From contig NZ_AP022563.1 in NCBI RefSeq assembly GCF_010726645.1, positions 620,001 through 684,000 on the forward strand: a stretch of DNA of 64,000 nucleotides, given 5' to 3'. The translations under genes and the position numbers were made by a program. The DNA comes from Mycolicibacterium duvalii. Its GTDB lineage: Bacteria > Actinomycetota > Actinomycetes > Mycobacteriales > Mycobacteriaceae. The notes beneath the pieces are model-generated. The model saw only the letters and a list, made by a program, of their open reading frames with translations. It had not been told where the DNA came from and searched no databases. Below are positions 52,706 through 63,448 of this stretch, piece by piece; the stretch's first letter is position 1, and the number at the start of each line of letters is the position of its first letter.

Positions 52706-53539
52706 GTGACCAATCCGCCCGTGTTCTGCAGCACCGAGCTGGGGGCCCGCATAGAGGCTGCTGAAGCCGAGCTGATCGTCGCGGCCACCGAGGCGGCACG
52801 CGACCGCGGTGGGTGGGGAGTGGCGATGCCCTTGGCCGGCGGTTTCGCCTGCGCCGCGGCGCCCGGCTCTCCGATGAACAAAGTCGTCGGCCTGGGTTTC
52901 GGCGGGACACCTGACGCGGCGTGCCTGGACGAGGTGGAGCGCACCCTCGCCGGAATGCAGGTGCCTGTGCAGGTCGAGCTGTCCAACCTCGCCGATCCCG
53001 AGGTGGCGCACACGCTGACAATTCGTGGCTACCGGCTGGTCGGCTTCGAGAACGTGCTCGGGCTTCTGCTGCCCTCGGAGCGCGCAGCCGGGTACGGCGT
53101 GACCGTCCGCCGATGCGAATCGGCAGAACTCGAGGTGTGGGCGGACGCCGTCGTCGACGGTTTCGCCCACCCCGATGACGTCGGTGTGCCGAGCCATGAA
53201 GACTTTCCGCGCGACATCGTCCAGGCAGCCGTCCGCGATGTCGAAAAGGCCGGCGCCGTCGCTTATCTCGCTCTGTGTGGCGATGCCGTCGCCGGAGGCG
53301 CAAGCATGCGCACCACCCACGGCGTCGCGCAGCTGACCGGTGCCGCCACCGTTCCCGGCTTCCGGCGGCGGGGAGTTCAGACCGCCCTGCTCGCCGCCCG
53401 CCTCGACGACGCCGCGGCTGCCGGTTGCGACATCGCCGTGGTGACGACTGCTCCCGGGTCGACGTCGCAGAAGAATGTTCAGCGCTTCGGGTTCCACCTT
53501 CTCTACACGCGCGCAGTGTTGGTGAGGGACCCGGTTTAA
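52706..53539 (+). CDS. GNAT-family N-acetyltransferase
   Basis: A 277-aa protein with a C-terminal GNAT fold: VAYLALCGDAVAGGASMRTTHGVAQLTGAATVPGFRRRGVQTALLAARLDDAAAAGCDIAVVTTAPGS. The acetyl-CoA-binding motif is RRRGVQTAL and the terminal block STSQKNVQRFGFHLLYTRAVLVRD is typical. The N-terminal half (about 130 residues) looks like a degenerate second GNAT domain. Substrate unknown. GTG start at 52706. It is separate from the mostly minus-strand block around it. Confidence 0.85.
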   Translation: MTNPPVFCSTELGARIEAAEAELIVAATEAARDRGGWGVAMPLAGGFACAAAPGSPMNKVVGLGFGGTPDAACLDEVERTLAGMQVPVQVELSNLADPEVAHTLTIRGYRLVGFENVLGLLLPSERAAGYGVTVRRCESAELEVWADAVVDGFAHPDDVGVPSHEDFPRDIVQAAVRDVEKAGAVAYLALCGDAVAGGASMRTTHGVAQLTGAATVPGFRRRGVQTALLAARLDDAAAAGCDIAVVTTAPGSTSQKNVQRFGFHLLYTRAVLVRDPV

Positions 53540-53588
53540 CGTGATCCCCTCCGACCCGCCGTGACCGCCGTCCGCCAGCCGGCCACGA

Positions 53589-53944
53589 CTACAACAAGCC
53601 GCGTGGGATCGGCGCCGGCAGCTGGATCGGTGGATGTCGGCAGGCAAGCCGACCTCGCGGATCGGGGCGGGCAGGGACACCGGCGGCACCGAGGACGGGA
53701 ACTCGACTCTGGGGATGTCCGCCGGCAGCTCGACGACCGGGACGTCGGCGGGGTAGGGGAACGGCGGCAACCCGGCCGGGATCGGCAGCACCGGCAGCGG
53801 TAGCCCCGGAATGGCCGGTGCCGGGATTCCCGGAGGGCCGGGATCGAATTGCTCGGGCGCAGCCGCCGCCGGTCCGACCCCCAGAGCGGTGACGGTAAGT
53901 CCCAGTACCACGGCGCTGATCACCGACCGGCGGGTGCGCCCCAT
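53589..53944 (-). pseudogene. Secreted proline-rich protein, apparently frameshifted
   Basis: From ATG 53944 the frame gives a signal peptide (MGRTRRSVISAVVLGLTVTA ... GPAAAAPEQF) and then a Pro-rich repeat section in which LPADIPRVEF, LPAPIREVGL and LPADI recur. After residue 104 (about 53630) the frame stops being Pro-rich and runs on through antisense of the GNAT gene. In the neighbouring frame the Pro pattern resumes at once (PIQLPAPIPRGLL) and ends at a TAG at 53589-53591. A single lost base near 53629-53633 explains this. Intact length would be about 120 aa. Function unknown; similar Pro-rich secreted proteins are common in mycobacteria. Could be a sequencing error. Confidence 0.55.
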
Positions 53945-54353
53945 GTCGTCACGATAGCCCTGCCGACAATGCTCTTCGACACTGATTGCACGACAACAAA
54001 GTTCGCGTGCCATACGAGCCAGGACCTGCCGCCGTGGTCGCCACAACCGGCCTGATCTCAGGTGAATGACGTGGGGCACGCCGTTTGGCAACCAGCTGCG
54101 GCAGGCGTCCGAGGCCTCGGCGTCCAATTGGAATCCGAGAATGCGCCTGCCACGGCGAACCGCCGCCGCGAGTCACCAATCCCGCATGCGACCTCCTGGT
54201 CGCACCACCCATCCCAGGCGTCAGCTATGGACCAGATACCTCAGAACAGGCTTCTGGGGCGGTGGAATGACCCTGGGGCGGATTTCAGGCGGGAGGCAGC
54301 GGGCCACCGAAAGAGCCGTTCAACAGCAAAAACGCCCCTACCGGGGCGTTTGA
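53945..54353. other. Intergenic region, 409 nt, no gene seen
   Basis: Short frames on both strands have no recognisable motif, signal peptide or membrane span. It holds the start region of the Pro-rich gene and, at the right end, the terminator of tRNA-Gly at 54330-54351. Confidence 0.5.
54330..54351 (-). terminator. Intrinsic terminator downstream of tRNA-Gly
   Basis: On the minus strand AAACGCCCC, loop GGTA, GGGGCGTTTTT: a perfect 9-bp stem followed by a T run. It sits 2 nt after the tRNA-Gly 3' end. Clear rho-independent terminator. Confidence 0.9.
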
Positions 54354-54427
54354 TGGAGCGGGCGACGGGAATCGAACCCGCGTAGCTAGTTTGGAAGACT
54401 AGGGCTCTACCATTGAGCTACGCCCGC
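54354..54427 (-). tRNA. glyV: tRNA-Gly (anticodon TCC)
   Basis: A 74-nt gene including an encoded 3' CCA. Acceptor GCGGGCG/CGCCCGC, D arm GCTC/GAGC, anticodon stem CTAGT/ACTAG with loop CTTCCAA (TCC), T arm GCGGG-TTCGATT-CCCGT. Discriminator T. Reads GGA. Symbol follows the M. tuberculosis gene I recall upstream of tig. Ends in a strong terminator. Confidence 0.95.
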
Positions 54428-54571
54428 ATGCGCTGCCGGACGACAGTACCGGCAGACTGTACCGGGCCGACCCAACTCAAATCCAGTCGAGGTCTGCACC
54501 CGGCTGGATATGGCTTCGCGGTGGTCAGGCCGTAGTATCGCCGGTGGTCTGGCGCTGCCCGCAGCGACGAC

Positions 54572-54651
<80 letters not shown>

Positions 54652-54699
54652 CACCCACCCGTACGCACAGACATCAGACAGGCATAGAGGAGTGACAAC

Positions 54700-56136
54700 G
54701 TGAAGAGCACCGTCGAGAAGTTGAGCCCGACCCGGGTTCGCATCAACGTGGAGGTGCCCTTCACCGAACTCGAACCGGAGATTGACAAGGCGTTCAAGCA
54801 GCTGGCCAAGCAGGTCCGTCTGCCCGGGTTCCGCCCGGGCAAGGCGCCGCGCAAGCTGCTCGAGGCGCGTGTCGGCCGGGGCGCGGTGCTCGAGCAGGTC
54901 GTCAACGACGCGCTGCCCGGCCGCTACAGCGAGGCGGTGGCGTCGTCGTCCCTGCAGCCCCTCGGCCAGCCCGAGATCGAGATCACCAAGCTCGAGGACA
55001 ACGACGAGCTGGTGTTCACCGCCGAGGTCGACATCCGGCCCGAGATCGAGCTGCCGGACCTGTCGGCGCTGAAGATCACCGTCGACCCGATCACCGTCTC
55101 CGACGAGGACGTCGACGCCGAGCTCACGTCCCTGCAGGAGCGCTTCGGCACCCTGACCGGGGTGGACCGCGCCGCCGAGAACGGCGACTTCGTCTCGATC
55201 GACCTGTCGGCGACTGTCAACGGTCAGGACGTGCCGGAAGCCACCACCGAGGGCCTGTCCCACGAGGTCGGCTCCGGTCAGCTCATCGAGGGCCTCGACG
55301 AGGCGATCGTCGGTCTGAAGGAAGACGAGAGCAAGGTGTTCACCACCAAGCTCGTCGCCGGTGAGCACGCCGGCCAGGACGCCGAGGTGACGGTGACCGT
55401 CCGATCGGTCAAGGTCCGCGAGCTGCCCGAGCTGGACGACGAGTTCGCGCAGCTGGCAAGCGAATTCGACACCATCGACGAGCTCAAGGCCGATCTGCGC
55501 GAGAAGGTCGCCCGGACCAAGCGCGTCCAGCAGGCCGAGGAGATCCGCGACAAGGCCATCGAGGAGCTGCTGGCCCAGACCGAGGTCCCGTTGCCCGAGA
55601 AGGTGGTGCAGGCCCAGATCGACGACACCCTGCACAACGCGATCCACAGCCTCGACCACGACGAGGAGAAGTTCGCCGAGGCGCTCGCCGAGCAGGGCAG
55701 CAGCCGTGACGAGTTCGACGCCGACAACCGCACCAACGCCGAGAAGGCGATCAAGACGCAGCTGGTCATGGACGCGATCGCCGACAAGCTCGACATCCAG
55801 GTCGGGCAGAACGATTTGACCGAGCGTCTGGTGCTGATGTCGCGGCAGTACGGCCTGGAGCCTCAGCAGTTGCTGCAGGTGCTGCAGCAGAACAACCAGC
55901 TGCCGGCGATGTTCGCCGATGTACGGCGCGGTCTGACCGTCGCGGCCGTGGTGCACGGTGCGACCGTCACCGACACCGACGGCACCGAGATCGACACCGC
56001 CGAGTTCTTCGGCCCCTCGGGCGAGCAAGCGGACGCCGAGGGCGCCGCCGAGGAGGCTGTCGACGCAGCCGCCGAGGAGACGGCCGCCGAGGAGGCCGCG
56101 GCAGACGACGCCGCGGCTGACGACGACACCAAGTGA
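54700..56136 (+). CDS. tig: Trigger factor, ribosome-associated chaperone and prolyl isomerase
   Basis: A 478-aa chaperone. N-terminal ribosome-binding domain with the [17 protein letters not shown] signature (25-60), PPIase FKBP-like domain (about 155-245: [35 protein letters not shown]), then a long helical substrate-binding domain and a C-terminal tail of about 40 residues rich in Ala, Glu and Asp. GTG start at 54700 has AGGAGTGAC upstream. It lies upstream of clpP1-clpP2 on the same strand, the standard bacterial arrangement, linking folding with degradation. Confidence 0.98.
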   Translation: MKSTVEKLSPTRVRINVEVPFTELEPEIDKAFKQLAKQVRLPGFRPGKAPRKLLEARVGRGAVLEQVVNDALPGRYSEAVASSSLQPLGQPEIEITKLEDNDELVFTAEVDIRPEIELPDLSALKITVDPITVSDEDVDAELTSLQERFGTLTGVDRAAENGDFVSIDLSATVNGQDVPEATTEGLSHEVGSGQLIEGLDEAIVGLKEDESKVFTTKLVAGEHAGQDAEVTVTVRSVKVRELPELDDEFAQLASEFDTIDELKADLREKVARTKRVQQAEEIRDKAIEELLAQTEVPLPEKVVQAQIDDTLHNAIHSLDHDEEKFAEALAEQGSSRDEFDADNRTNAEKAIKTQLVMDAIADKLDIQVGQNDLTERLVLMSRQYGLEPQQLLQVLQQNNQLPAMFADVRRGLTVAAVVHGATVTDTDGTEIDTAEFFGPSGEQADAEGAAEEAVDAAAEETAAEEAAADDAAADDDTK

Positions 56137-56250
56137 TGCTGTGAGCGAACGCGCGCCGTCTGGGGACTCCCGGGCGGGGCGGGTTCGTTAGTGTCTTTCG
56201 TAAGACCGGTCACCGCGTCGGAAGTAGACATAGAAAGCAGGTATCCAGTC

Positions 56251-56862
56251 GTGACTGACATGCGTGGCGCCTCATCGGGCCTCAACCTTGTCGACTCGGT
56301 GTATGAGCGGTTGCTGGCCGAGCGGATTATTTTCCTGGGCTCCCAGGTCGACGACGACATCGCGAATCGCATCTGCGCGCAGATCCTTCTGTTGTCGGCC
56401 GAGGATCCGTCCAAGGACATTCACCTCTACATCAACTCACCCGGCGGCTCGATCAGCGCCGGGATGGCGATCTACGACACGATGGTGCTCGCACCGTGCG
56501 ACGTCGCGACCTATGCGATGGGCATGGCGGCGTCCATGGGTGAGTTCCTGCTCGCCGCGGGCACCAAGGGCAAGCGGTACGCGCTGCCGCACGCACGCAT
56601 CCTGATGCACCAGCCGCTCGGTGGGATCACCGGTGGAGCGGCGGATATCGCGATCCAGGCCGAGCAGTTCGCGTCGATCAAGAAGGAGATGTTCCGGCTG
56701 AACGCCGAGTTCACCGGGCAGACGATCGAGCGGATCGAAGCCGACTCCGACCGCGACCGCTGGTTCACGGCGCAGGAGGCGCTCGAGTACGGCTTCGTCG
56801 ACCACATCATCACCAGCGTGACCATCAACGGCTCAGGACCAGGAGCAGGACTCGACAAATGA
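56251..56862 (+). CDS. clpP1: ATP-dependent Clp protease proteolytic subunit 1
   Basis: A 203-aa serine protease subunit. Catalytic Ser in [12 protein letters not shown], His in [11 protein letters not shown], Asp in the [19 protein letters not shown] region; the [11 protein letters not shown] motif is the substrate-binding loop. Works with ClpP2 as a mixed double ring with ClpX or ClpC1. The start is GTG at 56251 ([10 protein letters not shown]), which matches the known N terminus of the M. tuberculosis protein; an upstream frame to 56191 is unlikely. Stop overlaps clpP2 start (ATGA). Coupled expression gives the equal amounts needed. Confidence 0.97.
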   Translation: MTDMRGASSGLNLVDSVYERLLAERIIFLGSQVDDDIANRICAQILLLSAEDPSKDIHLYINSPGGSISAGMAIYDTMVLAPCDVATYAMGMAASMGEFLLAAGTKGKRYALPHARILMHQPLGGITGGAADIAIQAEQFASIKKEMFRLNAEFTGQTIERIEADSDRDRWFTAQEALEYGFVDHIITSVTINGSGPGAGLDK

Positions 56863-57494
56863 ACCCGAACACGCAGCCTCAAGCGCGCTACATCCTGCCG
56901 TCGTTCATCGAGCACTCGAGCTTCGGTGTCAAGGAGTCCAACCCGTACAACAAGCTGTTCGAGGAACGCATCATCTTCCTCGGCGTGCAGGTCGACGACG
57001 CCTCGGCCAACGACATCATGGCCCAGTTGCTGGTGCTCGAGTCGCTGGATCCGGACCGCGACATCACGATGTACATCAACTCGCCGGGCGGCTCGTTCAC
57101 CTCGCTGATGGCGATCTACGACACCATGCAGTACGTGCGGGCCGACATCCAGACCGTGTGCCTCGGACAGGCCGCGTCGGCGGCGGCGGTGCTGCTGGCC
57201 GCGGGCACGCCGGGGAAGCGGCTGGCGTTGCCCAACGCGCGCATCCTCATCCACCAGCCTGCGCTGGGCGGCGTGATCCAGGGTCAGTTCTCCGATCTGG
57301 AGATCCAGGCCGCGGAGATCGAGCGGATGCGCACGCTGATGGAGGAGACGCTGGCCCGTCACACGGGTAAGGATGCCGCGATCATCCGCAAGGACACCGA
57401 TCGCGACAAGATCCTCACCGCCGAGGCGGCCAAGGATTACGGGATCATCGACACGGTGCTGGAGTACCGCAAGCTGTCGGCCCAGAAGAGCTGA
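56859..57494 (+). CDS. clpP2: ATP-dependent Clp protease proteolytic subunit 2
   Basis: A 211-aa Clp protease subunit paralogous to ClpP1. [18 protein letters not shown], catalytic Ser in [16 protein letters not shown], His in [12 protein letters not shown], and the Asp in [19 protein letters not shown]. The N-terminal [23 protein letters not shown] is the ClpP2-type processed region. ATG overlaps the clpP1 stop by four bases. In mycobacteria ClpP1 and ClpP2 form the mixed, essential ClpP1P2 protease. Confidence 0.97.
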   Translation: MNPNTQPQARYILPSFIEHSSFGVKESNPYNKLFEERIIFLGVQVDDASANDIMAQLLVLESLDPDRDITMYINSPGGSFTSLMAIYDTMQYVRADIQTVCLGQAASAAAVLLAAGTPGKRLALPNARILIHQPALGGVIQGQFSDLEIQAAEIERMRTLMEETLARHTGKDAAIIRKDTDRDKILTAEAAKDYGIIDTVLEYRKLSAQKS

Positions 57495-57503
57495 CCCGGT
57501 CGC

Positions 57504-57956
57504 TCAACCGTTGCTGTAGATCCTGGTCGGATTGATCAGGACGGCGGTGCGACGCTGTTCGCGCATCACCCGGTCGTAGGTGTCCCAGTCGTCGTGGGTG
57601 CCGCCGGCGGCGGTGAAGATGTCGCGCAGTAACCGCGCCAGCGCGTCGTCGGAGTCGAGCCACGGCTGCGGGTCGTCGGGTCCGGCCAGGTCGGCGCTGC
57701 CCTCGACCGCGGCCCACTGCCAGCCGCTGCGGAACGTCGCGGTGATCTGGGGCCTGGCCCGCAGGTTGGCGAGCTTGATCCGCCCGTAGGTGACGAAACC
57801 CAGGGCCGGTGCGCCGGTGCCCGGGTGCGGCAGTGGCCCGGCATTGATCAGTGACGACTGGATGGTCTGGTCCGCGCGCAGCGTCGACACCACGGCCAGG
57901 CCGCTGTCGTCGGCAGCCAAGGCGAAAGCCTCCGCGAGTGTGGTCATGTCCGTCAT
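57504..57956 (-). CDS. F420-dependent / PPOX-type pyridoxamine oxidase family protein
   Basis: A 150-aa split-beta-barrel flavin- or F420-binding protein. DSGLAVVSTLRADQTIQSSLINAG, FVTYGRIKLANLRARPQITATFRSGWQWAAVEGSADL and the C-terminal EQRRTAVLINPTRIYSNG match the actinobacterial PPOX subfamily that uses F420 or FMN to reduce or oxidise small molecules. Substrate unknown. ATG at 57956 (an alternative Met is 57947). Convergent with clpP2, 9 nt apart, and divergent from the small secreted gene. Confidence 0.82.
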   Translation of the reverse strand: MTDMTTLAEAFALAADDSGLAVVSTLRADQTIQSSLINAGPLPHPGTGAPALGFVTYGRIKLANLRARPQITATFRSGWQWAAVEGSADLAGPDDPQPWLDSDDALARLLRDIFTAAGGTHDDWDTYDRVMREQRRTAVLINPTRIYSNG

Positions 57957-58068
57957 GTCCGAAGCCTACGAGCGGTGCGTGCCGGCAAAGTTTGCGAAAC
58001 CGGGTCGAGGTGACGCACTGCCATGTCACGCTGATAATCGACCTAGCCGTCAGTTATCAGGGGGCGCT

Positions 58069-58359
58069 GTGAAGAACCATCGAATCGTCATCTCCGCGCT
58101 GTCTGCCGCGGCGGTGGGGGCAGCCATCCACCTGGCGGCGGCGCCCGCCCAGGCGCAGGAGCCGGTATGCCCGGAGGGCACTTACTGGAACGCCGCGCTC
58201 GCAGCCTGCGTCGACGTCGACGTCTACGTGAATCCGCCGAACCCCGTCGTCGGACCGGCGGGCCCCATCGGGGTCGGTGGGGTGGTCGGCCCGGCGGGAC
58301 CCGGCCCCGTCGGTCCCGGGCCGGCGGGTCCCGGCCCCGCAGGTCCAGGGCCCCGCTGA
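58069..58359 (+). CDS. Small secreted protein with Gly/Pro-rich C terminus
   Basis: A 96-aa protein from GTG 58069: signal peptide (KNHRIVISALSAAAVGAAIHLAAAPAQA), then a short mature part with two Cys (CPEGTYWNAALAACVDVDVYV, a likely disulfide) and a tail of G-P-A/V repeats (PVGPGPAGPGPAGPGPR), collagen-like in composition. Function unknown. Divergent from the PPOX gene by 112 nt and 294 nt upstream of clpX; that gap contains no other gene I can see and should hold the clpX promoter. Confidence 0.65.
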   Translation: MKNHRIVISALSAAAVGAAIHLAAAPAQAQEPVCPEGTYWNAALAACVDVDVYVNPPNPVVGPAGPIGVGGVVGPAGPGPVGPGPAGPGPAGPGPR

Positions 58360-58653
58360 ACAGCGGTAACCGATCACCGCGCCGCGTGCGCAGACGTTGT
58401 CGCACGCTTGGGTACTCTCGGTCGGGTAACGGCGGCGACACGCCAGAGACACGGTGGTGCGTTCCAGGGCCATCCCGGGTAGATCAGGCGATATGTTGGC
58501 GCAACCACAGCTGAATACCACCCACGCGATTCGGCTTTATCGGTCGCACAGCGACGGAGACAGCGGGTAGCGTCGGGACTACCCTTCACGGTCCCGGTGC
58601 ACCTCACCGACAGACGGACCATCGACGGCGACAGGAAGTAGGACCCCAGCACC

Positions 58654-59934
<1,281 letters not shown>

Positions 59935-59958
59935 CGCCTGCTGCTCTGTCCGGCGCAG

Positions 59959-60783
59959 CTATCCCGTGACGCGGTCGGGGCGGCTGTAGACGTTCATCGA
60001 CTCACCGCGCAGGAACGCCACCAGCGTGACCCCGGACTGGCCGGCGAGATCGACGGCCAGCGAGGACGGCGCCGACACCGCGGCCAGGATCGGGATGCCG
60101 GCCATCACCGCTTTCTGGGTGAGTTCGAACGAGGCGCGGCCACTGACCAGCAGCACCGTGCCCGTCGACGGGATCCGCTGCTGTTCCAGCGCCCAGCCGA
60201 TCACCTTGTCCACGGCGTTGTGCCGGCCGATGTCCTCCCGCACCACCAGCGCCGTCCCGTCTGAGTCGAACAGCGCGGCACCGTGCAGCCCGCCCGTCGC
60301 CGCGAACACCTTCTGCGCCTCGCGCAACTTGTCGGGCAGCGCGGACAGCGTCTCGACGTCCACCGTCGACGGGTCGTCCCCCGGGGCATGGCGACTGATC
60401 AGCCGGACGGCGTCCAGCGACGCCTTGCCGCACACCCCGCAGGAGGACGTGGTGTAGAAGTTGCGGGTCGGGTCCACCGCCGGCGGCGGCACCGAGGGCG
60501 CCAGCGTCACGTCGAGGACGTTGTAGCTGTTGGCCCCGTCGTCGCCGGCGCCCCGGCAGTAGCGCACCGACGCGATGTCTTCACGACGCGCGATCACGCC
60601 CTCGGTGAGCAGAAACCCCTGCGTCAGCTCCACATCCGAGCCCGGGGTTCGCATGGTCACCGTCACCGGGGCACCGTTGACACGGATCTCGAGCGGTTCC
60701 TCCACGACGAGGGTGTCGGGCCGGGCCACCGCCTCTGCCGCGGTCACATGGTGCACGCGCCGACGTGTCGTCACCCGCCCCAT
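59959..60783 (-). CDS. fdhD: Formate dehydrogenase accessory sulfurtransferase FdhD
   Basis: A 274-aa sulfur carrier that moves sulfur from a cysteine desulfurase to the molybdenum cofactor of formate dehydrogenase. Key motif [16 protein letters not shown] has the two cysteines of the active loop; the rest follows the family ([23 protein letters not shown] near the start, [34 protein letters not shown]). No formate dehydrogenase structural gene is in this window. Convergent with clpX, 24 nt apart. Confidence 0.95.
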   Translation of the reverse strand: MGRVTTRRRVHHVTAAEAVARPDTLVVEEPLEIRVNGAPVTVTMRTPGSDVELTQGFLLTEGVIARREDIASVRYCRGAGDDGANSYNVLDVTLAPSVPPPAVDPTRNFYTTSSCGVCGKASLDAVRLISRHAPGDDPSTVDVETLSALPDKLREAQKVFAATGGLHGAALFDSDGTALVVREDIGRHNAVDKVIGWALEQQRIPSTGTVLLVSGRASFELTQKAVMAGIPILAAVSAPSSLAVDLAGQSGVTLVAFLRGESMNVYSRPDRVTG

Positions 60784-60949
60784 CTAGCGGCCCTCGCGGG
60801 CGGCAGAGGGACCTGAGACGAAGCTGCGGACGGACATGCTGTCCATTGTGGTGGTGCGGCGCCGGGCTGACGAATGTTCATGGACCCGACACCGCGATGT
60901 GACCACGGTCGCGCAGCCGGCAACCCCCGCACGCGGCACAATGGAGGCC

Positions 60950-61099
60950 ATGGAGCCCGCCCTCGACTCATCGGCGAACGTGCCGGTCTGGCGCGATCCG
61001 CTGTCGGCCGGATGGCGCGCCCACCGCGGCCTGCTGCTGCTGCGCCTGCGGTGGCACGAGCGGCGAGCCGCCGGCGGCGACGAGCGCGGCTCCGGCTGA
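60950..61099 (+). CDS. Short open frame, hypothetical
   Basis: A 49-aa frame starting MEPALDSSANVPVWRDPLSAG, with an ATG 9 nt upstream as an alternative start. The ATG is preceded by GGAGG. Composition changes to Leu/Arg-rich helices after residue 20. No known family; could be a small regulatory or junk peptide. Confidence 0.3.
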   Translation: MEPALDSSANVPVWRDPLSAGWRAHRGLLLLRLRWHERRAAGGDERGSG

Positions 61100-61482
61100 G
61101 ATTTGCCGGTGCGTGCTGCGTTCGTCCGCGGCAGGCATCGTCTGCACGCCTGCGACCTGCTGCGAAAGTGCTAGCTGACGGCTACTGGCAAGTAACCTTT
61201 CCTGAGAAATCTGAGTTCGCTCGCCGTGTCGCACAAACGTGACGAGAAACACACTTCTGTCTCATTGTGCTGGTCGGGATAGCCACTGAACAGTGTGTTT
61301 GGGGTGCGCTCACCTGTCTCGAGAGGGCGCGTCCGGTATAGGCCAGCCTCAGAGAAGTGCCATAATCGGTACTGGCAGTGACACCAAACTCTGGTGCAGG
61401 TCCAACGACGGCGTGTCGCAGAGTTGGCGACCCGGTGGACACTTGCCAAGACTTGAGCCGAGCAGCAACGGAAGGCAGGCGA
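61100..61482. promoter_or_regulatory. 383-nt upstream region of korA
   Basis: No convincing coding sequence. It should contain the korAB promoter. I see a possible -10-like CATAAT at about 61360, roughly 120 nt before the GTG start of korA, but no strong operator palindrome. Confidence 0.45.
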
Positions 61483-63420
61483 GTGGGAGACAACGGCGGC
61501 GCGGCCGGGACGCCCCGGCAGAAGCTGGAAAAGGTGGTCATCCGCTTCGCCGGTGACTCCGGCGACGGTATGCAGCTCACCGGTGACCGGTTCACCTCCG
61601 AAGCGGCGCTGTTCGGCAACGACCTTGCCACCCAACCCAATTACCCGGCCGAGATTCGAGCCCCGCAGGGCACGCTGCCCGGCGTCTCGTCGTTCCAGAT
61701 CCAGATCGCCGACTACGACATCCTCACCGCCGGCGACCGGCCCGATGTCCTGGTCGCGATGAACCCGGCCGCGCTGAAGGCGAACGTCTCCGATCTGCCG
61801 CGTGGCGGGCTGATCATCGCCAACTCCGACGAGTTCACCAAGCGCAACCTCGCCAAGGTCGGCTACGACGCCAACCCGCTGGAAACCGAGGAACTGTCCG
61901 ACTACGTCGTCCAGGCGGTCGCGATGACCACGCTGACGCTGGGGGCGGTGGAGTCGATCGGCGCGAGCAAGAAGGACGGCCAGCGCGCGAAGAACATGTT
62001 CGCGTTGGGCCTGTTGTCGTGGATGTACGGCCGCGAGCTCGAGCACAGCGAGGCGTTCATCCGCGAGAAGTTCGCACGCAAGCCCGAGATCGCCGAGGCC
62101 AACGTGCTGGCGCTGAAGGCGGGCTGGAACTACGGCGAGACCACCGAGGCGTTCGGCACCACCTACGAGGTCGCGCCCGCCAAGCTCAAAACCGGTGAGT
62201 ACCGCCAGATCTCGGGTAACACGGCACTGGCCTACGGCCTGGTGACGGCCGGTCAGCTGGCCGACCTGCAGGTGGTGCTCGGGACCTATCCGATCACCCC
62301 CGCATCGGACATCCTGCACGAGCTGTCCAAGCACAAGAACTTCAACATCATGACGTTCCAGGCCGAGGACGAGATCGCCGGCATCGGCGCGGCCATCGGC
62401 GCGTCCTACGGCGGCGCCCTCGGTGTCACCAGCACGTCGGGTCCGGGCATCTCGCTCAAGTCGGAGGCCATCGGGTTGGCCGTGATGACCGAACTGCCGT
62501 TGATCGTCATCGACGTGCAGCGCGGCGGCCCCTCGACGGGTCTGCCGACCAAGACCGAGCAGGCCGACCTGTTGCAGGCGATGTTCGGCCGCAACGGCGA
62601 GTCGCCCGTCGCGGTGCTGGCGCCACGCTCCCCGTCGGACTGCTTCGAGATCGCTGTGGAAGCTGCGCGGATCGCGATCAACTACCACACCCCGGTGATG
62701 ATCCTGTCCGACGGTGCGATCGCCAACGGCTCGGAACCGTGGCGTATCCCTGACGTCAACAGCTACGAGGCCATCGAGCACACCTTCGCCAAGGAGGGGG
62801 AGCCGTTCGCCCCCTACGCGCGTGACCCCGAGACGCTGGCCCGCCAGTTCGCCGTCCCCGGCACCCCGGGCCTGGCCCATCGCATCGGTGGCCTGGAGTC
62901 GGCGAACGGATCGGGCAACATCTCCTACGAGCCGAAGAACCACGACCTGATGGTGCGGTTGCGGCAGGAGAAGGTCGCCGGAATCGCCGTGGCCGATCTC
63001 GAGGTCGACGACCCGACCGGCGATGCCGAGCTGCTCATGCTCGGCTGGGGCAGCAGCTACGGCCCGATCGGCGAAGCCTGCCGGCGTGCACGCCGGCAAG
63101 GCGTCAAGGTCGCCCACGCGCAGCTGCGTCACCTCAACCCGTTCCCGGCCAACCTCGGCGAAGTGCTGACCAAGTACTCAAAGGTCGTGGTGCCGGAGAT
63201 GAACCTCGGTCAGCTGGCGTTACTGCTGCGGGGTCGCTACCTCGTCGACGTGCAGTCGGTGACCAAGGTGGAAGGCATGGCCTTCCTCGCCGACGAGGTC
63301 GAGGGCATCATCGATGCAGCGCTCGACGGGACGCTCGGTGACAAGGAAAACGAGAAAGCCAAGTTCGCGCGCCTGGCAGCGGCCACCGTCGAGGTGCCTG
63401 CCGCGACGGTAGACGCATGA
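61483..63420 (+). CDS. korA: 2-oxoglutarate:ferredoxin oxidoreductase, alpha/gamma fusion (KorA)
   Basis: A 645-aa subunit fusing the gamma domain ([20 protein letters not shown]) and the alpha domain ([52 protein letters not shown]) of 2-oxoglutarate ferredoxin oxidoreductase. With KorB it makes succinyl-CoA from 2-oxoglutarate while reducing ferredoxin, an alternative TCA step important in mycobacteria. GTG start at 61483 (VGDNGGAAG) follows GGAAGG; M. tuberculosis KorA has similar length. KorB follows 28 nt downstream. Confidence 0.96.
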   Translation: MGDNGGAAGTPRQKLEKVVIRFAGDSGDGMQLTGDRFTSEAALFGNDLATQPNYPAEIRAPQGTLPGVSSFQIQIADYDILTAGDRPDVLVAMNPAALKANVSDLPRGGLIIANSDEFTKRNLAKVGYDANPLETEELSDYVVQAVAMTTLTLGAVESIGASKKDGQRAKNMFALGLLSWMYGRELEHSEAFIREKFARKPEIAEANVLALKAGWNYGETTEAFGTTYEVAPAKLKTGEYRQISGNTALAYGLVTAGQLADLQVVLGTYPITPASDILHELSKHKNFNIMTFQAEDEIAGIGAAIGASYGGALGVTSTSGPGISLKSEAIGLAVMTELPLIVIDVQRGGPSTGLPTKTEQADLLQAMFGRNGESPVAVLAPRSPSDCFEIAVEAARIAINYHTPVMILSDGAIANGSEPWRIPDVNSYEAIEHTFAKEGEPFAPYARDPETLARQFAVPGTPGLAHRIGGLESANGSGNISYEPKNHDLMVRLRQEKVAGIAVADLEVDDPTGDAELLMLGWGSSYGPIGEACRRARRQGVKVAHAQLRHLNPFPANLGEVLTKYSKVVVPEMNLGQLALLLRGRYLVDVQSVTKVEGMAFLADEVEGIIDAALDGTLGDKENEKAKFARLAAATVEVPAATVDA

Positions 63421-63448
63421 CCCACGAGCGCTTGCGGGAGGAGCCGAA

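Noticed and set aside
51677..54127. Minus-strand frame of 816 aa joining a Pro-rich signal-peptide protein to the DUF2236 protein
   Set aside because: The middle part is antisense of the GNAT gene and has no domain; two separate genes share a frame by chance.
61171..63132. Minus-strand frame of 653 aa
   Set aside because: Antisense of korA; no domain.
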